Assembly (NCBI GenBank): GCA_026997215.1 | Contig: JALWJP010000049.1 | Location: 1 to 6,408 of the forward strand | Reading direction: 5' to 3' | From: Nanobdellati archaeon | Lineage (GTDB): Archaea > EX4484-52 > JAADEF01 | DNA length: 6,408 bases | Shown here: in pieces, positions 1-5,644 of the stretch | How the letters are laid out: each line of letters begins with the position of its first letter | Position numbering within the stretch: position 1 is the first letter of the stretch | Program-made: the position numbers and the translations under genes | The notes under the pieces: model-generated | Databases searched by the model: none | Told to the model about the DNA's origin: nothing | Seen by the model: the letters and a program-made list of their open reading frames with translations, nothing else

Positions 1-362
1 AAAAATCCTTCGACATAATTTATAAAATGTTCAGCATCTTTTAAATCTCTGTATTTTATATTAATATTTAGCAAATAAACTGGAAAAGATCTTTTCACGT
101 CATTCTTTAAATATTTTTGTATAACCAAAGTAATTCTTAAATCTTGAGAAGATTTTAATGAATATGTCTCCTTATATATTCCACCATCACCTCCCTGAGA
201 TAATAACTTATACCCTTTTGTTAAAAGAAAAGATCCTAAAGTATCTCGAAGTTTAAAAGATTCAAAAGGATCTAATACAATAATATAATTTATTTCAGGA
301 TTTATTGATCTAACCACATTAACTCGCAAAACTTCTTTATAAAGATGCCGAGGTTTATACAT
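1..362 (-). CDS. Unrecognised protein, downstream of rpoK in the same operon (partial, runs off the left edge)
   Basis: This minus-strand frame opens at an ATG at 362-360 and stays open to the window edge, giving the first 120 residues of a longer protein. It begins MYKPRHLYKEVLRVNVV and alternates predicted beta strands (for example NYIIVLDPF at about residues 25-33 and FPVYLLNINIKY at about 93-104) with charged segments, so it looks like a soluble mixed alpha/beta protein. There is no signal peptide or membrane helix. The start lies only 5 bases after the rpoK stop codon. Its ribosome binding site GAGGT (374-370, 7-base spacer) overlaps the end of rpoK, so the two genes are almost certainly co-transcribed and perhaps translationally coupled. 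I do not recognise the family. Being behind an RNA polymerase subunit gene hints at an information-processing role, but that is only inference from position. The C-terminus is not visible. Confidence 0.8.
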   Translation of the reverse strand, partial: MYKPRHLYKEVLRVNVVRSINPEINYIIVLDPFESFKLRDTLGSFLLTKGYKLLSQGGDGGIYKETYSLKSSQDLRITLVIQKYLKNDVKRSFPVYLLNINIKYRDLKDAEHFINYVEGF

Positions 363-367
363 TCCCT

Positions 368-535
368 TTACCTCACAACATCAATAGGAATAACATCTTT
401 TTCAAATTCCATTTTGGCAATTTCTATAGGATCTAAATAATCAGAAATTTTTATTAAAGGTGGTGCACCCATTGAAATCTGTAATGCTCTTGCACTAATA
501 ATCCTTGCTCTTTCGTATTTAGTATAATGTTGCAT
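368..535 (-). CDS. rpoK: DNA-directed RNA polymerase subunit K (Rpo6/RpoK, Rpb6 family)
   Basis: The gene encodes 55 residues, MQHYTKYERARII...VIPIDVVR, the usual compact size of archaeal RpoK. The signature of the RpoK/Rpb6/omega family is plain: YTKYERARIISARALQIS near the N-terminus (residues 4-21), then MGAPPLIKI (22-30) and the C-terminal DPIEIAKMEFE (35-45) followed by VIPI. In this family the subunit binds the largest polymerase subunit and helps assembly and stability of the core enzyme in the cytoplasm. The start at 535 is set by a strong Shine-Dalgarno GAGGTGA (549-543) with a 7-base spacer. The stop is TAA. It is the first gene of a minus-strand operon continuing into an unrecognised gene, and it is divergent from the gene at 610. 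Identification rests on motif recognition and is secure despite the short length. Confidence 0.95.
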   Translation of the reverse strand: MQHYTKYERARIISARALQISMGAPPLIKISDYLDPIEIAKMEFEKDVIPIDVVR

Positions 536-542
536 ACGCTAT

Positions 543-549
543 TCACCTC
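543..549 (-). promoter_or_regulatory. Shine-Dalgarno site of rpoK
   Basis: GAGGTGA on the minus strand is a 7-base match to the complement of the archaeal 16S rRNA 3' end and sits 7 bases before the rpoK ATG. It fixes the start of this very short gene. The divergent gene at 610 has no such site. Confidence 0.85.
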
Positions 550-577
550 AAACTATTTATTTAATGATAAAATTAAA

Positions 578-586
578 TTTTTTAAA
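578..586 (+). promoter_or_regulatory. Probable TATA box for a leaderless transcript of the gene at 610
   Basis: TTTTTTAAA is centred at 582-583, about 27 bases before the ATG at 610. This is the archaeal TATA-to-start-site distance, so transcription probably begins at or next to the start codon. The bases before the ATG (ACACCTACAACAAT) contain no Shine-Dalgarno match on this strand, which also supports leaderless translation. Confidence 0.55.
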
Positions 587-587
587 G
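578..587 (-). promoter_or_regulatory. Probable TATA box of the rpoK operon
   Basis: On the minus strand this reads CTTTAAAAAA, a TATA-like element. With the usual archaeal spacing of about 26 bases from the box centre, transcription would begin near 556, leaving a leader of about 20 bases that includes the GAGGTGA ribosome binding site. The same bases serve as the TATA-like element of the divergent gene, so the two genes may share TBP/TFB occupancy. The start site is inferred, not observed. Confidence 0.5.
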
Positions 588-609
588 ATTTTGATACACC
601 TACAACAAT

Positions 610-1161
610 ATGTATAAAAATAGACTTGTAAAAATTACAGGCATACTACCAACCAATTTCGATTCTGAAAAAGTTGTTCATACATTATTAGAAGTAGGGG
701 CTAAAAATGTTTCTATTATCTCACGAGAATTACAAGTGGAGTGCGAACTCTCAAAATATGCAGTAATAAAAGAAAGATTAAAAGAACTAAAGGTAGAGGA
801 AATAAAGATAAGAGAAGCTAAATTAATAGAAAATACGGTAATGCAGGCAGGTAGTGCAACAGATCCTTCTTCATCAATAAGGGTTACCCTTGTCCCTGCA
901 ACTAAAACTGTGGGAAGAAAACTTCTAAGCATAACTTTAGCAGAAAGTTTTGAACTTCACGAAGATGAGATACCTGATTTCGTCAACAGATCTAAAAAAA
1001 TAATACATAAAGTATTGGATAAAGCAGATGTACATCATTGTTTAATAGCTATAGAACTTCTCAAGAGACCTAATGACTTTGATAAAGCTTTAGAGTTAGC
1101 TATTGTTCATACTCTGTTAGAAACAAACGGTCTTTATACTATAAATGGCTATAGTCTTTAA
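610..1161 (+). CDS. Unrecognised conserved-looking archaeal protein, 183 aa, divergent from rpoK
   Basis: I do not recognise this family. The product is a soluble 183-residue protein without a signal peptide, membrane helix or cysteine metal site. Residues 1-75 show a beta-alpha-beta pattern (RLVKITGILP, then helix SEKVVHTLLEVGA, strand NVSIISRELQVE, helix YAVIKERLKEL), resembling a small ferredoxin-like or ACT-like fold. A polar linker (about 78-89, AGSATDPSSSIR) leads to a second part, with strand RVTLVPATKTV and long helices (about 120-175) with paired histidines at VHHCLIAIELL. The ATG at 610 is the first start after an in-frame TGA at 592 and sits at leaderless distance from a TATA-like box. 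The stop TAA overlaps by 4 bp the stop of the convergent small frame. The whole-length open frame, sensible amino-acid pattern and promoter make it a real gene; its function is unknown. Confidence 0.85.
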   Translation: MYKNRLVKITGILPTNFDSEKVVHTLLEVGAKNVSIISRELQVECELSKYAVIKERLKELKVEEIKIREAKLIENTVMQAGSATDPSSSIRVTLVPATKTVGRKLLSITLAESFELHEDEIPDFVNRSKKIIHKVLDKADVHHCLIAIELLKRPNDFDKALELAIVHTLLETNGLYTINGYSL

Positions 1162-1382
1162 ATTTTAGCAGTAATTTTCTTCAAAGTATTATTTTTTTCA
1201 TCCATAACAAAGATTTCCATATCTTCCTCTCCAAAATAGACGTAGGCAGTTACCTTACCGTTACTCACTTTAAAACTATTAGCCAAAGGATTGTCTATAA
1301 CAAAAACTTCTTTTTCTATACCTTTCTTTTCATCAACCTACTCTACCTCAAACATCAAAAACCTATTAAAATTGAGATTCAT
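1158..1382 (-). pseudogene. Small protein gene interrupted by an in-frame TAG (broken gene or recoded codon)
   Basis: From an ATG at 1382 the minus-strand frame reads MNLNFNRFLMFEVE, meets TAG at 1340-1338 (codon 15), and continues open in the same frame for 59 more codons (VDEKKGIEKE...TLKKITAKI) to TAA at 1160-1158. The ATG has a good ribosome binding site, AGGTG (1395-1391) with an 8-base spacer. The part after TAG looks like protein, with beta-rich, charged stretches such as KVTAYVYFGEEDMEIFVMD. No ATG, GTG or TTG start lies close behind the TAG, so a simple later start does not rescue the gene. It ends in a tidy 4-bp tail-to-tail overlap with the gene at 610-1161. Options are a recent nonsense mutation, a sequencing error, or TAG read as an amino acid. 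I do not recognise the protein. It is labelled pseudogene for want of a better type; the recoding option is open. Confidence 0.55.
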
Positions 1383-1390
1383 TTATTTAC

Positions 1391-1395
1391 CACCT
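1391..1395 (-). promoter_or_regulatory. Shine-Dalgarno site of the TAG-interrupted small gene
   Basis: AGGTG on the minus strand, 8 bases before the ATG at 1382, matches the site type used by the other SD-led genes here. It marks the ATG upstream of the in-frame TAG as the real start, which is why the TAG cannot easily be dismissed as lying outside the gene. Confidence 0.6.
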
Positions 1396-1412
1396 TAAAA
1401 TAATAATATATC

Positions 1413-1430
1413 TAAATATTTAAAAATTTA
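1413..1430 (-). promoter_or_regulatory. AT-rich promoter region of the small minus-strand gene
   Basis: On this strand the segment reads TAAATTTTTAAATATTTA, holding several overlapping TATA-like words, so the exact box and start site cannot be chosen. A box in the upstream half would give a leader of about 20 bases containing the AGGTG site. The region is shared with the divergent promoter of the RqcH-family gene. Confidence 0.35.
1417..1425 (+). promoter_or_regulatory. TATA box for a leaderless transcript of the RqcH-family gene
   Basis: TATTTAAAA is centred at 1421, exactly 27 bases before the ATG at 1448. The bases just before the ATG (CTCTTTTTTTATCAAC) contain no Shine-Dalgarno match. 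Both facts predict a transcript starting at the ATG and carrying rqcH and nth together. Confidence 0.65.
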
Positions 1431-1447
1431 ACTCTTTTTTTATCAAC

Positions 1448-3205
1448 ATGGAGCTAACATCATATGAATTGTATCAATGGCTTAAAGAAAATAAAGAAAA
1501 GATTAAAGAAGGTAAGATAGAGAAAATATGGCAAATAAACGACAATATAATATTTAGGATTTATAATCAAGGCGAAAAGTTCCAGTTGATAGTTGCCAAG
1601 GATAAGGTTTTTATAACAAATAAAGAAATTAAAAAGCCTTTATATCCGCCAAGTTTTGTAATGCGCCTAAGGAAATATCTTTTAAGAAAAAAAATTCTTG
1701 ATGTTTATATGCAAGAACTTGATAGAGTTTTAGTTTTAGAGTTTGAAGATGTTTTGTTTATTATCGAACTTTTTGGAAATCGAGGCAATATTCTTCTTGT
1801 GGACAAAAAAAGTAAAAAAATACTTGCGGTAATGGAACCGAAGGAATGGAAGGATAGAATACTCAAGACTCATAAAGTTTATGAGGAGATCGAGCATCCA
1901 CTCAATATCTTGAAAACAAGTAAAGAGAAGTTTATTCAAATGGTTGAGAATCGAAAAGATGAGATCATTACTAGAGATATTATAAAGCGTTTTGGCATAC
2001 CTCGCGAGGTAGTTATAAAAGCGGAAAATGAATGCGGTATAGAGGAAAAAGAGAAAATAAAAGACATAAGTAAAGAGAAACTTTTATGCCTTTACGAAAA
2101 GATAAAGGAAATGTATGAATTTCAAGTTCCTTCAATCAATGAAGTATTGGAAAATCGCTACTTTAAGGAATTACTTGTAATTGAAGAGGAAGAAGTTAAA
2201 GAAAAAGAAGAAAGAAAAAGTAAGGTGGAAAGAGATATTGAGAACATCAAAAATGCGATAGAAGAACTGAAGAAAAAGATAACTGAAGAGGAGAATTTAG
2301 CCGAGTTTATGAGCATACATGCTCATGAGATCGAGCGTGTAAGAAAAGAAGCATTGAAAGGAAAAAGTAGGGAAGATGTTGAGATTAATTACAAAAGCAA
2401 GAATTTAAGATTGTTAATAGAAGGAAGAATTATAAAAATAAACTATGAACTAAATGTTTATCAAAACATAAATCTAGTGTATGAGAGAATTAAGAGATTT
2501 AAGCAGAGATTAAAAGATCTAGAAGAGAAACTTGAAAAGTTAAAGCAGAAAGCTGAGGCCATAAGCGTGAAGCAACCCGAAAGGAAAGACAAGGTTAAGA
2601 AGAAAGTTGCATGGTATGAGAAGTTTAGATGGTTCTTCACCTCTAATAACTTGCTCTGCGTGGCTGCTAAAGATGCCTCAACTAATGAAGTACTTATCAA
2701 AAAGTACATGCATCACAACGATTTGGTCTTTCATAGTTTAGAGCCCGGCTCCCCTTTTGCTTTGTTGAAAGAAGGAAGGGAAAAAGCTAAAGAGCAAGAT
2801 ATTTTGGAATGTGCTCAGTTCACACTTTGCTTTAGCAAATTGTGGAAAGCAGAGATTTCTTATGGTGAAGTGTTTTATGTTTATCCTGAGCAAGTATCGA
2901 AAGAAGCGCCATCAGGAGAATATATAGGTAAAGGAATGTTCATGATAAGAGGTAAACGTCACATTTATAAGTTACCTTTGGAAATGGCAGTGATTATTAA
3001 TGATGAAGGATTAAAAATCGGGCCGTTAATAAAGTACATTAACCATAAGCCTCGTGTTGTGATTACTCCGGGCCCCATCCCTGCTAAGGAGCTTGTAAAG
3101 AAGATTAAAGAGAGGTTTGAAAATCAATTAGGTAAAAAGCTTAAAGATATTGATGAGGAAAACCTGGTAGCGAGGATACCTTATGGAAAAGGATATGTAC
3201 GTTAA
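1448..3205 (+). CDS. rqcH: NFACT/RqcH-family ribosome quality control protein (NEMF/Tae2 homologue)
   Basis: This 585-residue protein belongs to the NFACT family (bacterial RqcH, eukaryotic NEMF/Tae2). Members bind split large ribosomal subunits with stalled peptidyl-tRNA and recruit tRNA to add C-terminal tails. Residues 1-210 form the NFACT-N region, with the conserved Asp-Arg pair (D92, R93 in QELDRVLVLEF) that is functionally important for tailing in bacterial RqcH, and LFGNRGNILLVD (108-119). Residues 175-200 resemble the helix-hairpin-helix part. Highly charged coiled coils follow at about 240-285 and 345-372. The NFACT-R (DUF814) domain starts at WYEKFRWFFTS (389-399) and includes DASTNEVLIKKYM (409-421) and VFHSLEPGSPFALLK (427-441). 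The C-terminal tail is short, and no large NFACT-C domain is evident. The start is supported by a TATA box 27 bases upstream. The 3' end overlaps nth by 23 bp. The family call is secure; tailing activity is inferred. Confidence 0.93.
   Translation: MELTSYELYQWLKENKEKIKEGKIEKIWQINDNIIFRIYNQGEKFQLIVAKDKVFITNKEIKKPLYPPSFVMRLRKYLLRKKILDVYMQELDRVLVLEFEDVLFIIELFGNRGNILLVDKKSKKILAVMEPKEWKDRILKTHKVYEEIEHPLNILKTSKEKFIQMVENRKDEIITRDIIKRFGIPREVVIKAENECGIEEKEKIKDISKEKLLCLYEKIKEMYEFQVPSINEVLENRYFKELLVIEEEEVKEKEERKSKVERDIENIKNAIEELKKKITEEENLAEFMSIHAHEIERVRKEALKGKSREDVEINYKSKNLRLLIEGRIIKINYELNVYQNINLVYERIKRFKQRLKDLEEKLEKLKQKAEAISVKQPERKDKVKKKVAWYEKFRWFFTSNNLLCVAAKDASTNEVLIKKYMHHNDLVFHSLEPGSPFALLKEGREKAKEQDILECAQFTLCFSKLWKAEISYGEVFYVYPEQVSKEAPSGEYIGKGMFMIRGKRHIYKLPLEMAVIINDEGLKIGPLIKYINHKPRVVITPGPIPAKELVKKIKERFENQLGKKLKDIDEENLVARIPYGKGYVR
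3172..3175 (+). promoter_or_regulatory. Ribosome binding site of nth inside the end of rqcH
   Basis: GAGG, 7 bases before the ATG at 3183, supports that start over later in-frame ATGs at 3195, 3213 and 3219. It lies within the rqcH coding sequence, so ribosomes finishing rqcH could start nth directly. Confidence 0.5.
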
Positions 3206-3821
3206 GGTCGTAATGCTAATGAAGAGAGAAGCATTAAAAAGAAATGCTCCGGTTTATCAAGCAGCATCGTATCTTGAAAATAAGCCTTGGTTAAGATTTA
3301 TTTTTGTAGTTCTTAGTTCAAGAACGCGTGATGAAGCAACATTAAAAGCGGTTAAGAAGTTGGAAAAAATATGTAATTCATGGGAATGTTTAAAGAATAT
3401 AAAAGAAGATGAACTTAAAAACATCTTGCAAGGTGTTGGATTCTATAAGCAAAAAGTAAGGTATCTCAAAGCCATAGCTTCTAAACTTAAACATAACGAA
3501 GTACCCTGTGATTACAAAAAGCTTATTTCCTTACCAGGCATAGGCAGGAAAATAGCTAATGTCATACTTGCAGATATTTGCGGTAAAAACGTCATAGGTG
3601 TGGATACGCATGTACATCGCATATCTAATCGACTGGGGTGGGTGAATGCTGCTAAACCAGAAGAAACTGAGCAGCAGTTATATGTTAAGATACCTAAGAA
3701 GTTATGGAACGAACTTAACAAAGCAATGGTTGGTTTTGGGCAAACGGTTTGCTTGCCTAAAAACCCGAGATGCAAGGAGTGCCCTGTGAAGGAGTGGTGT
3801 AGAGAGTATAAAAGAAGTTAA
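3183..3821 (+). CDS. nth: Endonuclease III, DNA glycosylase/AP lyase with 4Fe-4S cluster
   Basis: The 212-residue product has the length and full signature of endonuclease III, which excises oxidised pyrimidines from DNA and cleaves the abasic site by beta-elimination in base excision repair. LSSRTRDEATLKAV (44-57) is the archaeal-type form of the substrate-binding helix region. The helix-hairpin-helix is LPGIGRKIANVIL (117-129), with catalytic Lys123. VDTHVHRISNR (140-150) carries catalytic Asp141. The iron-sulphur ligands C190, C197, C200 and C206 have the classic C-x6-C-x2-C-x5-C spacing. Nothing required is missing. The start at 3183 is preferred because of a GAGG site 7 bases upstream; later ATGs would only trim up to 12 residues before the conserved fold. 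The gene overlaps the end of rqcH by 23 bp, so the two form one transcription unit. A role in thymine glycol or uracil-type repair cannot be told apart by sequence alone. Confidence 0.96.
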   Translation: MEKDMYVKVVMLMKREALKRNAPVYQAASYLENKPWLRFIFVVLSSRTRDEATLKAVKKLEKICNSWECLKNIKEDELKNILQGVGFYKQKVRYLKAIASKLKHNEVPCDYKKLISLPGIGRKIANVILADICGKNVIGVDTHVHRISNRLGWVNAAKPEETEQQLYVKIPKKLWNELNKAMVGFGQTVCLPKNPRCKECPVKEWCREYKRS

Positions 3822-3892
3822 TCAATAATTAGGCGTTTCTTATAATGAAGAAAGTAAAGAAGCACATCTTAATTCAGTGTTAATTAATGCTT

Positions 3893-3906
3893 AAAAATGG
3901 TAAAAA
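3893..3906 (-). terminator. Probable U-tract terminator of the fibre/adhesin gene
   Basis: Thirteen bases after the TGA stop (3921-3919), the minus strand carries two T5 runs in short order (3906-3902 and 3897-3893, TTTTTACCATTTTT). Archaeal RNA polymerase commonly terminates at such U-tracts without a hairpin, and none is obvious here. The same 97-bp convergent gap (3822-3918) contains only a weak GTTTCTT on the plus strand after nth, and no other gene. Confidence 0.45.
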
Positions 3907-3918
3907 CTCATTATATTC

Positions 3919-5148
3919 TCACCATTTTAAACATATCGCATTACAATGTCCCACTCCTGTTGGGTCTCCTGTATAATATTGAAGTTTCCAGACATTTCCT
4001 TCTTTCCAAACTTCACATTTCTCCCAACTGTGGCTACTCTCACTATCCCAAAAGTAATAACCTGAAAGAAAACATACGTCAACATTATAAATAGTAGTAA
4101 TACAATTACCAGAACAACTTGCTGTATAAAAACTTATAGTAGGTTTTCCGCCAACCTGACTCCATGATGTCTTACAACCATCACTTAAGCATAAACCCTC
4201 TGCTCTTAGATTACCTCCTGTGACTTTAAGCTCATTATCTCCATTTAAGATAATTCTCATATCGTAATCAGTGGTAGCGTCATTGATAAAATCTATGTAA
4301 GGTACCTTACCGTCACTATCCGTGTCTCTAAGTTCTATAGACGGATTACTCACATCTCTGCCTATTTGTATGATTTCTCCTGAATTTCTTATATCAAGTT
4401 TAGCTTGAGGATTTGTGGTGCCTATACCTACATTGCCATTAGAGTTTAAGATTGTTAATCTGGTTGTTCCTGATGTTTGTAAATAAAGATTTTCATTATA
4501 ACTACCTATTAAACCTGTATCCACGGTTATACCTTTATTAAAATAATATCGAGGTCTATCTGTATAGAAATGAGACCATACTGTATTTTTAGGACCTATA
4601 TCTACATAACCATTTCCTGTATCTATTCTTAATGCTCCATTTAAACTGCCTACTCCCCTTACCATACTTAATCCTATAATTCTATTACCTTGAGCATCAT
4701 TTCCTTGTTGCAATACCTCAGCTAAGGTTTGCAATTCATTACTAGGATCATCATCATTGTTACCGCAAACAATGTTGCCGTTAGCATCTGTATGTAATCT
4801 TTTACCTGCACCACAGATGATATAAGGTAATTTTACATTTCCATTAAATACAGCATTACCACTAACAACAATACCTCCATTAGAAGTTAATCCTCCTACG
4901 GTTATTGGGTTGGTTGTAGATGCTCCATTATTTGTTATGTCTTGTAATGTATCTTCTATTATTCCAGGGTCTATCCTGCCATTATTGTTTTCATCTAATG
5001 ATGTAGGTGTGAGTGAAGTAGGGTCTCTTACTATTTGTTGTAATGGATGCCAAGGTAGTGCTGTATTTAGAGCAAAAGCATATATTGCCATGCTCATTAT
5101 GGTCAAGGTTATTGCTATTATGCTTAATCTCGAAGTTAAGGATGTCAT
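3919..5148 (-). CDS. Secreted fibre/adhesin-like protein with tail-fibre-type repeats and Cys-rich C-terminus
   Basis: The 409-residue product starts with a hydrophobic signal segment (about 8-27, IIAITLTIMSMAIYAFA) and is probably exported, with cleavage or anchoring near residue 26. WHPLQQI (33-39) and a calcium-loop-like DENNNGRID (52-60) follow, then strand-rich Gly/Asn repeats (ITVGGLTSNGGIVVSGNAVF at 82-101) and C112...C128 in a CGAGKRL...NGNIVCG motif. NSNGNVGIGTTNPQAKLDI (235-253) and YIDFINDATTDYDMRIIL (284-301) are motifs I know from phage tail-fibre and surface-adhesin proteins, where they build trimeric beta structures. DTDSDGKVPYID (275-286) also resembles a calcium loop. The last 90 residues hold eight cysteines (320, 325, 345, 349, 359, 378, 402, 406), probably a disulphide-stabilised tip domain. 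It has its own TATA box, probably a leaderless start, and lies downstream of pilin-like genes. An adhesin or surface fibre is likely; a viral origin for the module is possible. Confidence 0.85.
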   Translation of the reverse strand: MTSLTSRLSIIAITLTIMSMAIYAFALNTALPWHPLQQIVRDPTSLTPTSLDENNNGRIDPGIIEDTLQDITNNGASTTNPITVGGLTSNGGIVVSGNAVFNGNVKLPYIICGAGKRLHTDANGNIVCGNNDDDPSNELQTLAEVLQQGNDAQGNRIIGLSMVRGVGSLNGALRIDTGNGYVDIGPKNTVWSHFYTDRPRYYFNKGITVDTGLIGSYNENLYLQTSGTTRLTILNSNGNVGIGTTNPQAKLDIRNSGEIIQIGRDVSNPSIELRDTDSDGKVPYIDFINDATTDYDMRIILNGDNELKVTGGNLRAEGLCLSDGCKTSWSQVGGKPTISFYTASCSGNCITTIYNVDVCFLSGYYFWDSESSHSWEKCEVWKEGNVWKLQYYTGDPTGVGHCNAICLKW

Positions 5149-5170
5149 AATATTATTAAAGGGGAGAAGG

Positions 5171-5183
5171 TATATATATTTAA
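5171..5183 (-). promoter_or_regulatory. TATA box for a leaderless transcript of the fibre/adhesin gene
   Basis: TTAAATATATATA on the minus strand overlaps the TAA stop of the upstream pilin-like gene. The ATATATATA part is centred about 27 bases before the ATG at 5148. The stretch between (CCTTCTCCCCTTTAATAATATT) has no Shine-Dalgarno match, so the transcript is probably leaderless. This lets the fibre gene be expressed independently of the pilin operon in front of it. Confidence 0.6.
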
Positions 5184-5644
5184 CTTACATATTTTAGTTT
5201 TTCTTTTTCATAAAAGTAAATAAAAAACGGTTCATCACACGAATAGTTTTTGGTTTTAGCAAAAGATGAGTAAGTCATAGACAAAGAACAAGTTTCATTC
5301 CAAGGAACATAATATTGCTTATAATCTGTGGAAATTGAAAAAGGTATAGCATTCACGGATGCATTTAATAAAAGAGAAGAGCAGTTTTGAAAAGTGCATA
5401 ACAAATAAGTAAAATTATATTTCTCGCAATATATAAAACCAAAATCATTTAACGTGTTAGCAAACAAAACCTGTAAAGTGGAGCAACTAGCATATACATT
5501 ATGAGATGCCAAACTATACAAACTCTTATTAATACAATCTCTACTTGATATAGAGGTAACAAAAGAGTTGTAAGAAAAATAACCAAGAATAAGAATAGCA
5601 GATACTATACTAAAAAGCATCATATACTGGCCTTTAACTCTCAT
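5180..5644 (-). CDS. Type IV pilin-like membrane-anchored protein, Cys- and sequon-rich, 154 aa
   Basis: The N-terminus MRVKGQYMMLFSIVSAILILGYFSY is a short basic stretch, a Gly-Gln prepilin-peptidase-type site (K4-G5/Q6) and one hydrophobic helix (about 8-24), as in archaeal class III signal peptides. After processing, the helix would anchor or polymerise the protein, with the rest outside the cell. The outer part has seven cysteines (37, 54, 73, 83, 88, 119, 136), suggesting disulphides, and six N-x-S/T glycosylation sequons (N39, N77, N87, N94, N116, N133). The start at 5644 has a strong GGGGTGA site (5657-5651, 6-base spacer) and overlaps the end of the preceding gene by 11 bp, so it belongs to a minus-strand operon. 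The family is not recognised beyond the N-terminus. Minor pilin or pilus-associated protein is the best reading; a plain signal-anchored surface protein is the alternative. Confidence 0.8.
   Translation of the reverse strand: MRVKGQYMMLFSIVSAILILGYFSYNSFVTSISSRDCINKSLYSLASHNVYASCSTLQVLFANTLNDFGFIYCEKYNFTYLLCTFQNCSSLLLNASVNAIPFSISTDYKQYYVPWNETCSLSMTYSSFAKTKNYSCDEPFFIYFYEKEKLKYVS

Noticed and set aside
678..932. Minus-strand open frame of 84 codons inside the gene at 610-1161
   Set aside because: It is fully antisense to a better gene, has no SD or TATA context, and its product has no recognisable pattern.
1736..1939. Minus-strand open frame inside rqcH
   Set aside because: It is antisense to the conserved NFACT-N region and is explained as a shadow.
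2461..2709. Minus-strand open frame inside rqcH
   Set aside because: It is antisense to the coiled coil and NFACT-R start; its low-complexity Ser/Phe-rich product mirrors the Lys/Glu codons of the real gene.
3512..3775. Minus-strand open frame inside nth
   Set aside because: It is antisense to the catalytic and Fe-S regions of endonuclease III.
3845..3883. Possible 12-residue peptide (MKKVKKHILIQC) in the gap after nth
   Set aside because: It is too short, has no SD and no homology argument; chance is the simpler explanation.
3897..4094. Plus-strand 65-codon frame at the end of the fibre gene
   Set aside because: It is antisense to the Cys-rich C-terminus, with no SD and no promoter of its own.
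3919..5148. Prophage or virus tail-fibre region
   Set aside because: The motifs are shared with phage fibres, but there are no other viral genes, and an N-terminal export signal and pilin-like neighbours favour a cellular surface protein.
4910..5197. Plus-strand 95-codon frame across the start of the fibre gene
   Set aside because: It is antisense to a signal peptide and promoter; its hydrophobic stretches come from the reverse of the signal segment.
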